A stretch of DNA of 19,040 bases from JANLQX01 sp031418775 (GCA_031418775.1 JANOJN010000296.1:1-19040), one strand, 5' to 3'; counted from the first letter of the stretch, positions 7,333-14,681 are shown. Made by a program: numbers and translations. The notes: a model not told the origin generated them from the letters alone.

Positions 7333-8991
7333 CTAGGCGAGTTTGGCCCGGGTGGTCTCGATGTTGCTCATGCCGTTGGTGTAGTTGCCGGTCAGCGCCT
7401 TCTTCGAAACGTCGAGGGCACTGGCGAAGTAAGTGAAGCCGACAGGCGAATCCTCGAGCAGGATTTCCTGGATCTTCTTCGCTTGCGTCTTCTGCACCGT
7501 GACGTCGCCCGAAGCCATGTAGGACTTCGCCGCAGCGTCGAACTCCGGGTTCGCATAGAACGCTGCGTTCCACACACCCTTGGAGATGAGGGCCGAGTTG
7601 AGGTACACGTTCGGAACCCCACGGTGGCCGAACTCGGTGATGCCGAAGTCGGAGTTCAGCCAGCTCGGCGAACGCTTGTCGTCGTAGTACGCCGAGCCGT
7701 CGTCGTCGGCAATGTCGATGTTGACGTTGATGCCGATTTCCTTGGCCGACTGCTTCACGACCTGCGCGTACAACTTGATGTCGGCGCGGCCCCAGGTAGA
7801 GAGCGTCACGTCGAAGCCATCAGGCTTGCCGGCGGCGGCCATAAGTGACTTGGCTTTGGCGATGTCCTTCTTCCGCTGGGCCGTTGCCTTGTCGTTTGTG
7901 GCGTAGACCGGCCCGATCGGCGTGTCGTTGCCGACGATACCGAATCCGTCGAGCACGCCGGCAACAAGGCCGGGGCGATCGAGGGTGAGCAACATGGCCT
8001 GACGAAGGCGCTTGTCGGCCGAGAAGGGACCCTTGTCGCAACGGAGGTGGAGTTGCAGGTGCCCGTTACCCGGCGATTGGCCGACGACGAAGTTGGGATC
8101 GTTGCGCAGCGTCGAGGAGGTAGTGGCCGACGCAAAGGCGTCCCAATCATTCTGACCCGACTGCAGAGCAGCAAGACGGGCCGAGTCGTCCTTGTATTGG
8201 GTGACCTGGAGGCGCTCGAAGTTGGGCTGGCGGGTCTTGTCCCAGTAGTTCGGGTTGCGCTTGAAGGTGACACCCTGATCGACGACGTACTTCTCCATGA
8301 TCCACGCGCCGGCACCGATGAACGTCTTCTCCCAGTCGCCGGCATAGTCCTTCGGCAGGATGACGGAGTTGTAGTTGGTCGAACCGACCAGGTTCGGCCA
8401 TGAGCCAACGGCCTGGAGAAGTTGGAACTGAACGGTGTATTCGTCGACCTTGGTGGTGCCGCCCTTGTCGAGGATGCCCTTGAACACGGACAACGCGTTG
8501 GACTTGTTGACCGGATCGGCGAGGCGGTCGAACGTGGCGACCACGTCGTCGGCGGTGAGTTTCTTGCCGTTATGGAACGTGATGCCCTTGCGGATCTTGA
8601 AGGTCCACACCGTGGAGTCGGCGTTGGGCTTCCAAGACTCGGCCACGCGGGGCTCGAGCACCCCCTTGTTGTTCTCCCAGGCCAGGTACTCACCGGCGAT
8701 ACCGAGGAGAAGCAGGGCGCCGCCGTTGTTGATGATTACCGGGTCGAGCTTGGAGCCGGGAGCGAGGGTGCTCAGCTTCAGAAGCGGCTTGCGCTTCGTG
8801 GCGGCAGCCTTCTTCTTCGTGGCGGCGTCGGCGCCGGGAGCGCCGAGAATGACGCCGGCCAGCGGAATGGTCATGCCGGCGGCCGTGGCGAGCCGCATGA
8901 ACTGACGACGGGTGAGGCCACCGGACCGCAGTTCGTCGACGTAGTGGTTTTCGCGCTCGGTCAGCGATCGTCGGAGGTCGTCATTGGTCAT
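7333..8991 (-). CDS. Extracellular solute-binding protein of a peptide/nickel-class importer (SBP family 5), Tat-exported
   Basis: The 552-residue protein captures substrate outside the membrane and delivers it to the permeases encoded downstream. The N-terminus has a twin-arginine motif TRRQF at 27-31, a hydrophobic stretch to about residue 50, and a plausible cleavage site near GADA-A (53-57). Export through Tat, already folded, is therefore likely. There is no lipobox cysteine. The mature part carries the family-5 hallmark WTFKIRKGITFHNGKKLTAD, followed by the usual two-lobed fold to the C-terminus. The start at 8991 is supported by AGAGGA 7 nt upstream; an open frame continues to 9258 but crosses the promoter. 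A promoter with a palindrome on its -35 lies upstream, so the transporter operon probably starts here. Family 5 proteins bind peptides, nickel chelates, opines and other small molecules, so the ligand is open. Confidence 0.94.
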   Translation of the reverse strand: MTNDDLRRSLTERENHYVDELRSGGLTRRQFMRLATAAGMTIPLAGVILGAPGADAATKKKAAATKRKPLLKLSTLAPGSKLDPVIINNGGALLLLGIAGEYLAWENNKGVLEPRVAESWKPNADSTVWTFKIRKGITFHNGKKLTADDVVATFDRLADPVNKSNALSVFKGILDKGGTTKVDEYTVQFQLLQAVGSWPNLVGSTNYNSVILPKDYAGDWEKTFIGAGAWIMEKYVVDQGVTFKRNPNYWDKTRQPNFERLQVTQYKDDSARLAALQSGQNDWDAFASATTSSTLRNDPNFVVGQSPGNGHLQLHLRCDKGPFSADKRLRQAMLLTLDRPGLVAGVLDGFGIVGNDTPIGPVYATNDKATAQRKKDIAKAKSLMAAAGKPDGFDVTLSTWGRADIKLYAQVVKQSAKEIGINVNIDIADDDGSAYYDDKRSPSWLNSDFGITEFGHRGVPNVYLNSALISKGVWNAAFYANPEFDAAAKSYMASGDVTVQKTQAKKIQEILLEDSPVGFTYFASALDVSKKALTGNYTNGMSNIETTRAKLA

Positions 8992-9049
8992 GTTGGTTCC
9001 TCTGTTGTGTGGCGGCGTGGAGTGCCGGCGCCGAAGTGTTGGCCCGGCG

Positions 9050-9078
9050 TTTCTACCCCGGGATGTGACGTACGTCAA
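9050..9078 (-). promoter_or_regulatory. Predicted sigma-70-type promoter of the transporter operon
   Basis: On the minus strand TTGACG (9078-9073) is separated by exactly 17 nt from TAGAAA (9055-9050). The start codon at 8991 lies about 50 nt downstream of the expected transcription start, leaving room for the AGAGGA ribosome binding site. This is the best -35/-10 pair I found on the minus strand. Confidence 0.6.
9066..9077. promoter_or_regulatory. Perfect 12-bp palindrome overlapping the -35 box (candidate operator)
   Basis: TGACGTACGTCA is its own reverse complement and covers all but one base of the predicted -35 hexamer plus six bases of spacer. A dimeric repressor bound here would block RNA polymerase. 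No regulator gene is present in the window. The regulator family is unknown. Confidence 0.55.
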
Positions 9079-9181
9079 CTGCCCCTCGGCGCGTCCTCTC
9101 AGCTCGGCCTGGTCGGAGCGGGGCGTCGGCGTGGCGCGAAACATGGATTTCACATAGCGACACGATTCATGAAGGGGATGC

Positions 9182-10042
9182 TCAATCGGTTGTTGTAGTG
9201 CGCAGAGACCGCAGGTCGGCACGCTCGGGATTGCGTCCCGCGAGGATGTCGTCGGCACGCCGACGGACTCCGTTCAGCATCTCCGGGTGGGAGAAGATCC
9301 AGAAGGTCTCGTCGACGACGGCATCGTGGACGAGGTCGGCGATGGCCGACGGCGGGAGCCCCGCCGCCAGCACCGACGCGACGTACTCACTTCGGGCCAG
9401 ATCCTCCGGACGGGCGACGCGCTCGGGAACACCGGCTGGGCGATTCCGCGAGCTCTCGCCGATCCTCGTGTTGACCCACCCAGGGCACAGCACGCTCACC
9501 CCGATGGGTGAGCCGGCCAGTTCATGGAACAGGGACTCCGAGATCCCGACCACGGCGTACTTGCTGGCGTTGTACGGCCCCATGCCACTGAAGGCGAGGT
9601 GTCCGGCCATCGACGCCGTGTTGACGACGTGGCCCTCCTCGCCGCTCGCCACCATCCGCGGCAGGAACGACGCGATGCCATGGACGACCCCGTGGAGGTT
9701 CACGCCGAGCACCCAGTTCCACTCGGCGACGCTCAAGGTCGCCTGAGCGCCGCCACCGCCCACGCCAGCGTTGTTGCACAGCACATGAGCCGCACCGAAG
9801 TGCCGATAGGTCCGCTCGGCCAGGTCCTCGACCGCCGCGGCGTCGGATACGTCGACCCGCACGGGGACGACCTCGGCTCCACCGGTCGCGACAACTTCCG
9901 TCGCGGCCGAGTCGAGCGCCGACTGCTCGATGTCGGCCATCACGACGGACATCCCGGCGGCGGCGAAGCGCTTCGCCATCGCGAACCCGATGCCGCTCGC
10001 TGCGCCCGTGACGACGGCAACGCGTCCGTGGAGATCTTTCAT
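9182..10042 (-). CDS. Short-chain dehydrogenase/reductase (classical SDR)
   Basis: The 286-residue protein has every classical SDR motif: the nucleotide-binding TGAASGIG at 12-19, NNAG at 90-93, Asn115, catalytic Ser144, and the Tyr157/Lys161 pair in YNASK. Asp37 at the end of the second strand favours NAD(H) over NADP(H). It oxidises or reduces an alcohol/carbonyl group on an unknown substrate. It is longer than the 250-residue norm because of an extended C-terminal region (about 195-286). An in-frame TGA at 10057-10055 means no longer N-terminus is possible. It lies upstream of and on the same strand as the transporter-hydroxylase genes, but a separate promoter intervenes, so membership in one pathway is only suggestive. 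It is divergent from the AAA+ gene. Confidence 0.95.
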   Translation of the reverse strand: MKDLHGRVAVVTGAASGIGFAMAKRFAAAGMSVVMADIEQSALDSAATEVVATGGAEVVPVRVDVSDAAAVEDLAERTYRHFGAAHVLCNNAGVGGGGAQATLSVAEWNWVLGVNLHGVVHGIASFLPRMVASGEEGHVVNTASMAGHLAFSGMGPYNASKYAVVGISESLFHELAGSPIGVSVLCPGWVNTRIGESSRNRPAGVPERVARPEDLARSEYVASVLAAGLPPSAIADLVHDAVVDETFWIFSHPEMLNGVRRRADDILAGRNPERADLRSLRTTTTD

Positions 10043-10061
10043 GTGAGCATCGTCTCACCTC
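10039..10061 (-). promoter_or_regulatory. Ribosome binding site with three-codon ORF overlapping the SDR start
   Basis: On the minus strand GAGGTGA (10061-10055) is ideally spaced for an ATG at 10050, which reads M-L-T-stop; that stop (10041-10039) overlaps the SDR ATG at 10042. The same site is about 12 nt from the SDR start, which is long for direct initiation. Reinitiation from the minimal ORF is possible, but chance is not excluded. Confidence 0.3.
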
Positions 10062-10146
10062 TTCGTCGGAGGTCAAAGCCGGCGCATCGTGGTTCGTTCG
10101 GCCCATTTTCGGCCGGAACTCCGCCGAAGCGTTCAAGCACTTCCGA

Positions 10147-10152
10147 TACCCT
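10147..10152 (+). promoter_or_regulatory. Candidate -10 element of the AAA+ gene, leaderless arrangement
   Basis: TACCCT lies 4 nt before the ATG at 10157 and there is no ribosome binding sequence, as expected for a leaderless transcript. No convincing -35 is visible. The rest of the 114-nt divergent gap (10043-10156) shows no other clear element. Confidence 0.35.
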
Positions 10153-10156
10153 CCCG

Positions 10157-11593
10157 ATGTCTTCCGCCGTGCCCAGTGACTTGGATGTTTCGACGCCCGC
10201 GACACCGGACCGGCTCGACATCCCGATCACCGTGGTGACGGAGCTCTTCCTCCGCAAGACCTTCCAGGAGGACACCGTCAGCATCACCAAGCTCGTCGGC
10301 TGGCTGGGCATCAGCGGTTCGATCCTCTACGAGGTGTTCGAGACCTGCCGCTCGCGCAAGCTCATCGACGTGAGAGCGATGCAGGGCAACGACTACGTCT
10401 TCTGCCTCACCGATCTCGGACGCGAGTTCGCGCGGGAGCTCAATCTGAAGTCGCAGTACATGGGCATCGCCCCCGTAGCTCTGGACTCCTACATCGCCGC
10501 GGTGCAGCTCCAGAAGTCGAGCCTCAAGGTCAACCGGGAACAGATGGTGCAGGCCATGAGCGATCTCGTCGTCCAGCCGGAGATGCTCGACGAGCTCGGG
10601 CCGGCGTTCAACTCGCAGCATTCGATCTTCTTCTACGGCCCGGCCGGAACCGGTAAGACGAGCCTCGCCGAACGCCTCGTGCGTCTGTTCAAGGACTGGA
10701 TCGTCGTCCCCCACGCGATCCTCGTCGACGGGCAGTACATCGTCGTGTTCGACCCGACCATTCACGAGTCGATCGAACCGCAGCCCGAAGAACTCGACCG
10801 ACGGTGGGTCGCCTGCAAGCGACCGCTGGTCACGGTCGGCGGCGAGTTGGAGATGGCGTCGCTGCAGCTGACCTACGACCCCGTCGGTCGTGTGTATGTG
10901 GCACCGCTGCACGTCAAGGCCAACAACGGCATGATGCTCATCGACGACTTCGGCCGTCAGGTCATGACACCGATGCAGCTCCTCAACCGCTGGATCTATC
11001 CGCTCTCCAAGCGCATCGATTACCTACCGCTGGCGAACGGCACCAAGGTCGGACTCCCGTTCGAGCTGATGGTGGCGTTCTCGACGAACATGGCCCCTGA
11101 GGACCTCGGCGACGAAGCATTCTTCCGACGGATCCAGAACAAGGTGTACGTCGGTCCGGTCACGGCGGAAGCCTTCGACATCATCTTGGACCGCGTGTCG
11201 GTCAAGCTCGGCGTGAAGCTCCTGCCGCAGTCGGCCAAAGAGCTCCGGACGCTGTGCCTGGAGCGCGACTCCATCGGTCTGCGCGCGAACTACCCCTTCG
11301 ACATGTGCAAGATGGCGAAGTCGCTTGCGGAGTACGAAGGCGTCCAGCCGGTCCTCGACTCCTACGCTCTGGCCAAGGCGGCACGCCTGTATTGGGGCGA
11401 CCCGAACGCCAAGATGAGCGGTGCCGCGCTGAGCTCCGGAAAAGTCGACGCACCGACGCCTCCGAGGGCCCCCTCGCCGACATCGGCAGACGCCGCGCAC
11501 GCTGACCCCCATGGCGTGAACACGGCGTACCTCCACGACAGCCAGCAGAGCCCCAGCGTGGCGACCCTGATGGAGATGGTCACCCAGAAGTAG
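10157..11593 (+). CDS. Orphan AAA+ ATPase with predicted N-terminal winged-helix domain
   Basis: The 478-residue protein has three visible parts. Residues about 22-95 look like a winged helix (helical segment, then the wing-like strand VFCLTDLGRE). Residues about 128-415 form an AAA+ module with Walker A GPAGTGKT (161-168), Walker B MMLIDDFGR (259-267), a sensor-1 candidate Asn311 in FSTNM, arginine-finger candidates Arg324/Arg325, and a sensor-2 candidate Arg376. The roughly 90 residues between the Walker motifs are unusually long and rich in beta-type sequence. The last 60 residues are Pro/Ser/Ala-rich and probably disordered. The start at 10157 is preferred because the frame further upstream is antisense to the SDR gene. 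It is monocistronic, ending 3 nt from the convergent GNAT stop. I cannot name a characterised homologue. A role as a regulator or remodelling ATPase is inference only. Confidence 0.85.
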   Translation: MSSAVPSDLDVSTPATPDRLDIPITVVTELFLRKTFQEDTVSITKLVGWLGISGSILYEVFETCRSRKLIDVRAMQGNDYVFCLTDLGREFARELNLKSQYMGIAPVALDSYIAAVQLQKSSLKVNREQMVQAMSDLVVQPEMLDELGPAFNSQHSIFFYGPAGTGKTSLAERLVRLFKDWIVVPHAILVDGQYIVVFDPTIHESIEPQPEELDRRWVACKRPLVTVGGELEMASLQLTYDPVGRVYVAPLHVKANNGMMLIDDFGRQVMTPMQLLNRWIYPLSKRIDYLPLANGTKVGLPFELMVAFSTNMAPEDLGDEAFFRRIQNKVYVGPVTAEAFDIILDRVSVKLGVKLLPQSAKELRTLCLERDSIGLRANYPFDMCKMAKSLAEYEGVQPVLDSYALAKAARLYWGDPNAKMSGAALSSGKVDAPTPPRAPSPTSADAAHADPHGVNTAYLHDSQQSPSVATLMEMVTQK

Positions 11594-11596
11594 GTC

Positions 11597-12076
11597 CTAG
11601 GGCTCGAGTCCCGCCGCGTCGTCACGCACGGCAGAGTCGGCGACCCAGCGGTAGCGGGTCCAACCGGGGACGGGCGTGGCGCCGAGTGCGTCGTAGAACG
11701 CGATGGACGGTTCGTTCCAGTCGAGGACCATCCACTCGACCCGGCCGGTGGTCGACGCACGCAGGAACGCGAGGAGCTCCTGGCCGTAGCCGTGGCCCCG
11801 GAAATCCGGCTTCACGAAGAGATCCTCCAACCAGATGCCATGGTCGCCCCGAAACGTGGAGAACGTCGGGAACCACAGAGCAAACCCGGCGACCTCGCCG
11901 GTGGCGTCGTGAACCGCCAGGGTCACCCTCGTCGAGCTCGCGCCGCTGAAGAGTTGTCGGCGGAGGTCGTCAACGGTCCACGCCACCTCGTGCGAAAGCC
12001 CTTCGTACTCGGCGAGGCCCGCGATGAGCTGCCCGATGATCTCCACGTCTTCGGCGGTGGCATCACGAAGCGTCAC
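11597..12076 (-). CDS. GNAT-family N-acetyltransferase, diamine/polyamine acetyltransferase-like
   Basis: The 159-residue protein spans a complete GNAT fold. The acetyl-CoA pyrophosphate loop is RGHGYG (93-98), preceded by the strand IWLEDLFVKPDF. The C-terminal motif WNEPSIAFYDALGA (120-133) closely resembles the equivalent segment of spermidine/diamine acetyltransferases, so an amine acceptor is plausible though not proven. The start is GTG at 12076-12074, overlapping the stop of the ligase gene (GTGA), so the two genes form a coupled pair. The stop lies 3 nt from that of the convergent AAA+ gene. Confidence 0.9.
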   Translation of the reverse strand: MTLRDATAEDVEIIGQLIAGLAEYEGLSHEVAWTVDDLRRQLFSGASSTRVTLAVHDATGEVAGFALWFPTFSTFRGDHGIWLEDLFVKPDFRGHGYGQELLAFLRASTTGRVEWMVLDWNEPSIAFYDALGATPVPGWTRYRWVADSAVRDDAAGLEP

Positions 12077-13194
12077 AACGTCCGCGCCTCGCCGTCGGCA
12101 GCGACCACTTCGTCAAGCGTGCATGGTGGGGCCGCCTCGATTTGGTCGTAGGTACAGGTCTCCGGCGAACGATCCGGACGCCAGCGGCGGAAGGTCGCAG
12201 CGTGGCGGAACCGATCTCCCTGGAGATGATCGAACGCCACTTCGCACACCCGCTCGGGACGCAGCAGCACGAAGGACAGATCTTTGGTCCCGGTCCACCT
12301 GCTTCCTGCGCCGGGCACGCGTTGGCCGGCAGCAGATGCCTCGTCCATCACCTCTGCCCAATGGGCCCACGGGTGATCCTCATTGTCGGTGCGCAGCGGC
12401 GCCAGCTCGGCGACGAGCTCACGCCGTCGCGCATCGGTGAACGCCGCGGTCACGCCGACGTGGTTGAGATGGCCGTCGGCGTTGTAGATGCCGAGCAGGA
12501 GCGAACCGACGACTCCTCCGTGCTTGTGCCACCGAAAGCCGGCAACGACGCAGTCCGCCGTGCGCTGGTGCTTCACCTTGATCATCGTCCGCTTGTTCTC
12601 GATGTACGGGTCGGCGAGCCGTTTGGCGATGATGCCGTCGCAGCCCGCCGCCTCGAAGCGGACGAACCAGTCGGCCGCCAAAGCACGCGATGTCGTGGCC
12701 GGCGTCACGCAGACCGCGCCATTGCTCTGCGCGCTTGCGTTCGCGAGCGCTTCGTTCAGGAGTGCACGTCGTTCACGAAGCGGTGCGCGCCGCAGATCAC
12801 GGTCGCCGAGGGCAAGCAGATCGAAGGCCACGAAACGGGCCGGTGTCTCGGCCGCAAGCCTGCGGACCCGCGAGTCGGCCGGATGGATCCGCTGTCCGAG
12901 CTGATCGAAGTCGGCGACCCCGTTGTGCTCCACGAGGATTTCGCCGTCGACCACGCAGCGATCGGGAAGCGCGAGCCGAAAGGCCTCGACGAGCTCGGGA
13001 AAGTACCGCGTGAGCGGCTTTTCGTTGCGGCTGCCGAGCACGATCTCATCGCCGTCGCGGAACACGATCGATCGGAAGCCATCCCATTTCGGGTCGTAGA
13101 GCCACTCCGGCTCCCCGGCGCTGTCGGACCCCGGGAGCCCACCCATCGGCTTCGACAGCATCGGTGCGACGGGGGGCATCACCGGCAGATCCAT
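12073..13194 (-). CDS. ligC: ATP-dependent DNA ligase, LigC type
   Basis: The 373-residue enzyme seals nicks in DNA with ATP; LigC of mycobacteria (about 358 residues) has the same domain plan and is an accessory repair ligase. The adenylation domain shows motif I KWDGFR (36-41) with nucleophile Lys36, DGEI (83-86), FVAFDLL (121-127), motif IV CDGIIAKR (185-192) and motif V MIKVKH (204-209). The C-terminal half is the OB-fold domain ending with the CEVAFDHLQGDRFRHAATF segment. No polymerase or nuclease domain is fused, unlike LigD, and no Ku gene is nearby. The start at 13194 is set by the conserved MxPPVAPMLSKP-type N-terminus and by TACCTT 6 nt upstream. The gene overlaps the GNAT gene downstream (GTGA). 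Confidence 0.94.
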   Translation of the reverse strand: MDLPVMPPVAPMLSKPMGGLPGSDSAGEPEWLYDPKWDGFRSIVFRDGDEIVLGSRNEKPLTRYFPELVEAFRLALPDRCVVDGEILVEHNGVADFDQLGQRIHPADSRVRRLAAETPARFVAFDLLALGDRDLRRAPLRERRALLNEALANASAQSNGAVCVTPATTSRALAADWFVRFEAAGCDGIIAKRLADPYIENKRTMIKVKHQRTADCVVAGFRWHKHGGVVGSLLLGIYNADGHLNHVGVTAAFTDARRRELVAELAPLRTDNEDHPWAHWAEVMDEASAAGQRVPGAGSRWTGTKDLSFVLLRPERVCEVAFDHLQGDRFRHAATFRRWRPDRSPETCTYDQIEAAPPCTLDEVVAADGEARTL

Positions 13195-13200
13195 GACGTC

Positions 13201-13206
13201 AAGGTA
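13201..13206 (-). promoter_or_regulatory. Candidate -10 element of ligC, leaderless arrangement
   Basis: On the minus strand TACCTT is followed after 6 nt by the ATG at 13194, with no room for a ribosome binding site. I see no clear -35. The 137-nt divergent gap to the small membrane protein gene holds nothing else I can identify. Confidence 0.35.
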
Positions 13207-13319
13207 TCCGGTACGTTCGACTCCATGGCGATGAGGGCCGAGCGACTCACGGGCGACGCGAACGTGCTGACGCGCGCCGACGCCGTCGAGTGATTGGCCC
13301 GAATCGTCCCAGGCGGGGG

Positions 13320-13325
13320 TAGCGT
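13320..13325 (+). promoter_or_regulatory. Candidate -10 element of the small membrane protein gene
   Basis: TAGCGT is followed after 6 nt by the ATG at 13332 and no Shine-Dalgarno sequence is present, which suggests a leaderless transcript. TTGGCC at 13294-13299 is a weak -35 candidate with a 20-nt spacer. Confidence 0.35.
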
Positions 13326-13331
13326 CTGGGC

Positions 13332-13655
13332 ATGGCCACACAGTTCGAGTCCGCCGACGGTAGGGTGATCCGCGTCCGGCTGCCCGGCGACCCGGAGCCC
13401 GATCCGGAGAATCCCGACTCGTTCGACGACCTCGACGAGGGTAGCGAGACCGAAGCGGTGATCCTCGTGCCCCAACACAACACCATGACCGTCGAAGGCG
13501 CCGTGTCCGGTATCGGATCCATGGTCCGGGGCATGTCGAAGGGCGGGGCCAATTCCATGCAGCCCGGCAACTGGTGGCACGACTGGGGGAAGTACGTGAT
13601 CCCGATGGTGGTGCTCACGGTCGGCGTCATGGTCGGGTCGGTCCTGCTTCGGTGA
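13332..13655 (+). CDS. Small acidic protein with C-terminal membrane anchor, unknown function
   Basis: The 107-residue protein begins with a short beta-like segment (ATQFESADGRVIRVRLPG), continues with a very acidic Pro/Glu/Asp stretch (about 19-42), then a glycine-rich linker, and ends in a single hydrophobic segment at about 88-105 (KYVIPMVVLTVGVMVGSVLLR) with a terminal Arg. There is no signal peptide, so it would be tail-anchored with its acidic part in the cytoplasm. I recognise no family. Its stop overlaps the GTG of the DUF72 gene (GTGA), which supports it as a real coding region. It is divergent from ligC. Confidence 0.75.
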   Translation: MATQFESADGRVIRVRLPGDPEPDPENPDSFDDLDEGSETEAVILVPQHNTMTVEGAVSGIGSMVRGMSKGGANSMQPGNWWHDWGKYVIPMVVLTVGVMVGSVLLR

Positions 13656-14659
13656 GCCCGGCGTCTGTCTCGCCGGCGGCGACCGAGCCCGACGAGCCCG
13701 TCCTCGGTCCGATCATCGAACGAGACGGAACGCGCACACTGGTCGGCACCTGTTCGTGGGCGGATGCGTCGCTCGTGAAGGACGCCGACTGGTACCCACG
13801 TCGATCGATGAAGGCAGCCGAGCGATTGGCGTTCTACGCGAGCCGCTTTCCGCTTGTCGAAGTCGATTCCACGTACTACTTCCCGCCGACACCGGAGCTG
13901 GCGATGAGCTGGGCGGATCGCACGCCCGACGGTTTCACGTTCGATGTCAAGGCGTGGTCGCTGCTCACGGGACATCCGACGTTTCCCCATTCGCTCTGGG
14001 AGGACCTCCAGGGCGAGGTGAAGCCGGAGTTTCGCGATAAGCGCAACATCTACGACAAGCACCTCACCGACGAAGCGCTCGGCGAATGCTGGCATCGCTT
14101 CCGTCATTCGCTCAGTCCGCTCCACGATGCCGGAAAGCTCGGAGCGGTTCTGCTGCAGTGGCCACCGTGGTTCGGGCCGAAGGGCGAGCATTGTGATCGC
14201 ATCCTCGATGCGGTGGCGATGCTCGCCCCGTATCGCTGCCTGATCGAGTTCCGCAACGCGAAATGGCTCTCGGGCGAGCAGTGCGAGAACACGCTCGGAT
14301 GGTTGGAGGCGAACGGGCTCACGTTCGTGTGCGTCGACGAGCCACAGGGCTTCGCCTCGTCGATCCCGCCGGTCGTGGCGTCCACGGCGTCGCTCGCCGT
14401 CGTGCGGTTCCACGGGCACAACGCGGAGAACTGGGAGGCCCGCGGGATCACGGCGGCGGAGCGCTTCAAGTATCTCTATGACGACAACGAACTCGACACG
14501 TGGGCGAAGAAGCTGCGCGAGATGGCAGGGTCTGCCGACGAGCTCCACGTGCTGTGGAACAACTGCTGGCAGGACTTCGGGGTCACGAATGCGCAGCAGA
14601 TGATCGACCGGCTGAGCTCAACGCAGTCCGGCAACGATCCAGCAGAGCCCAGCAGATGA
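13652..14659 (+). CDS. DUF72 (YecE-like) TIM-barrel protein
   Basis: The 335-residue protein matches the DUF72 family, whose members adopt a TIM-barrel fold of uncertain function. Recognisable blocks are LVGTCSWADASL near the start, FPLVEVDSTYYFPPTPE, DGFTFDVKAWSLLTGH, GAVLLQWPPWF, LIEFRNAKW, VVRFHGHNAENW and the C-terminal LWNNCWQDFGVTNAQQM. The start is taken as the GTG at 13652, which overlaps the stop of the upstream membrane-protein gene (GTGA); an ATG at 13574 lies inside that gene in another frame. The C-terminus is odd: after MIDRL a duplicated segment read in the wrong frame adds about 13 residues before the stop. The second copy of the segment would have given MIDRLQ-stop, which I take to be the ancestral end. 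Confidence 0.93.
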   Translation: MSPASVSPAATEPDEPVLGPIIERDGTRTLVGTCSWADASLVKDADWYPRRSMKAAERLAFYASRFPLVEVDSTYYFPPTPELAMSWADRTPDGFTFDVKAWSLLTGHPTFPHSLWEDLQGEVKPEFRDKRNIYDKHLTDEALGECWHRFRHSLSPLHDAGKLGAVLLQWPPWFGPKGEHCDRILDAVAMLAPYRCLIEFRNAKWLSGEQCENTLGWLEANGLTFVCVDEPQGFASSIPPVVASTASLAVVRFHGHNAENWEARGITAAERFKYLYDDNELDTWAKKLREMAGSADELHVLWNNCWQDFGVTNAQQMIDRLSSTQSGNDPAEPSR

Positions 14660-14670
14660 TCGACCGGCTG
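14594..14670. repeat. Perfect 21-bp direct repeat (offset 56 nt) at the 3' end of the DUF72 gene
   Basis: The segment 14594-14614 (beginning CAGCAGATGATC) recurs exactly at 14650-14670. The first copy is in frame and encodes QQMIDRL. The second is shifted by two bases relative to the gene frame, so its ATGA supplies the gene's stop at 14657-14659. Confidence 0.95.
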
Positions 14671-14681
14671 CAGTGAGAAAA

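Noticed and set aside
6342..7436. 364-codon plus-strand open frame opposite the DppB-type permease
   Set aside because: It runs antisense to a clear permease and through the hairpin region, and its composition is that of a frame shadow.
8992..9258. N-terminal extension of the solute-binding protein in the open frame to 9258
   Set aside because: The extension crosses the predicted promoter and palindrome, and the internal ATG at 8991 has a good ribosome binding site and puts the Tat signal near the N-terminus.
9524..10156. N-terminal extension of the AAA+ protein
   Set aside because: This part of the frame lies antisense to the SDR gene and has low-complexity composition; the ATG at 10157 begins the plausible domain.
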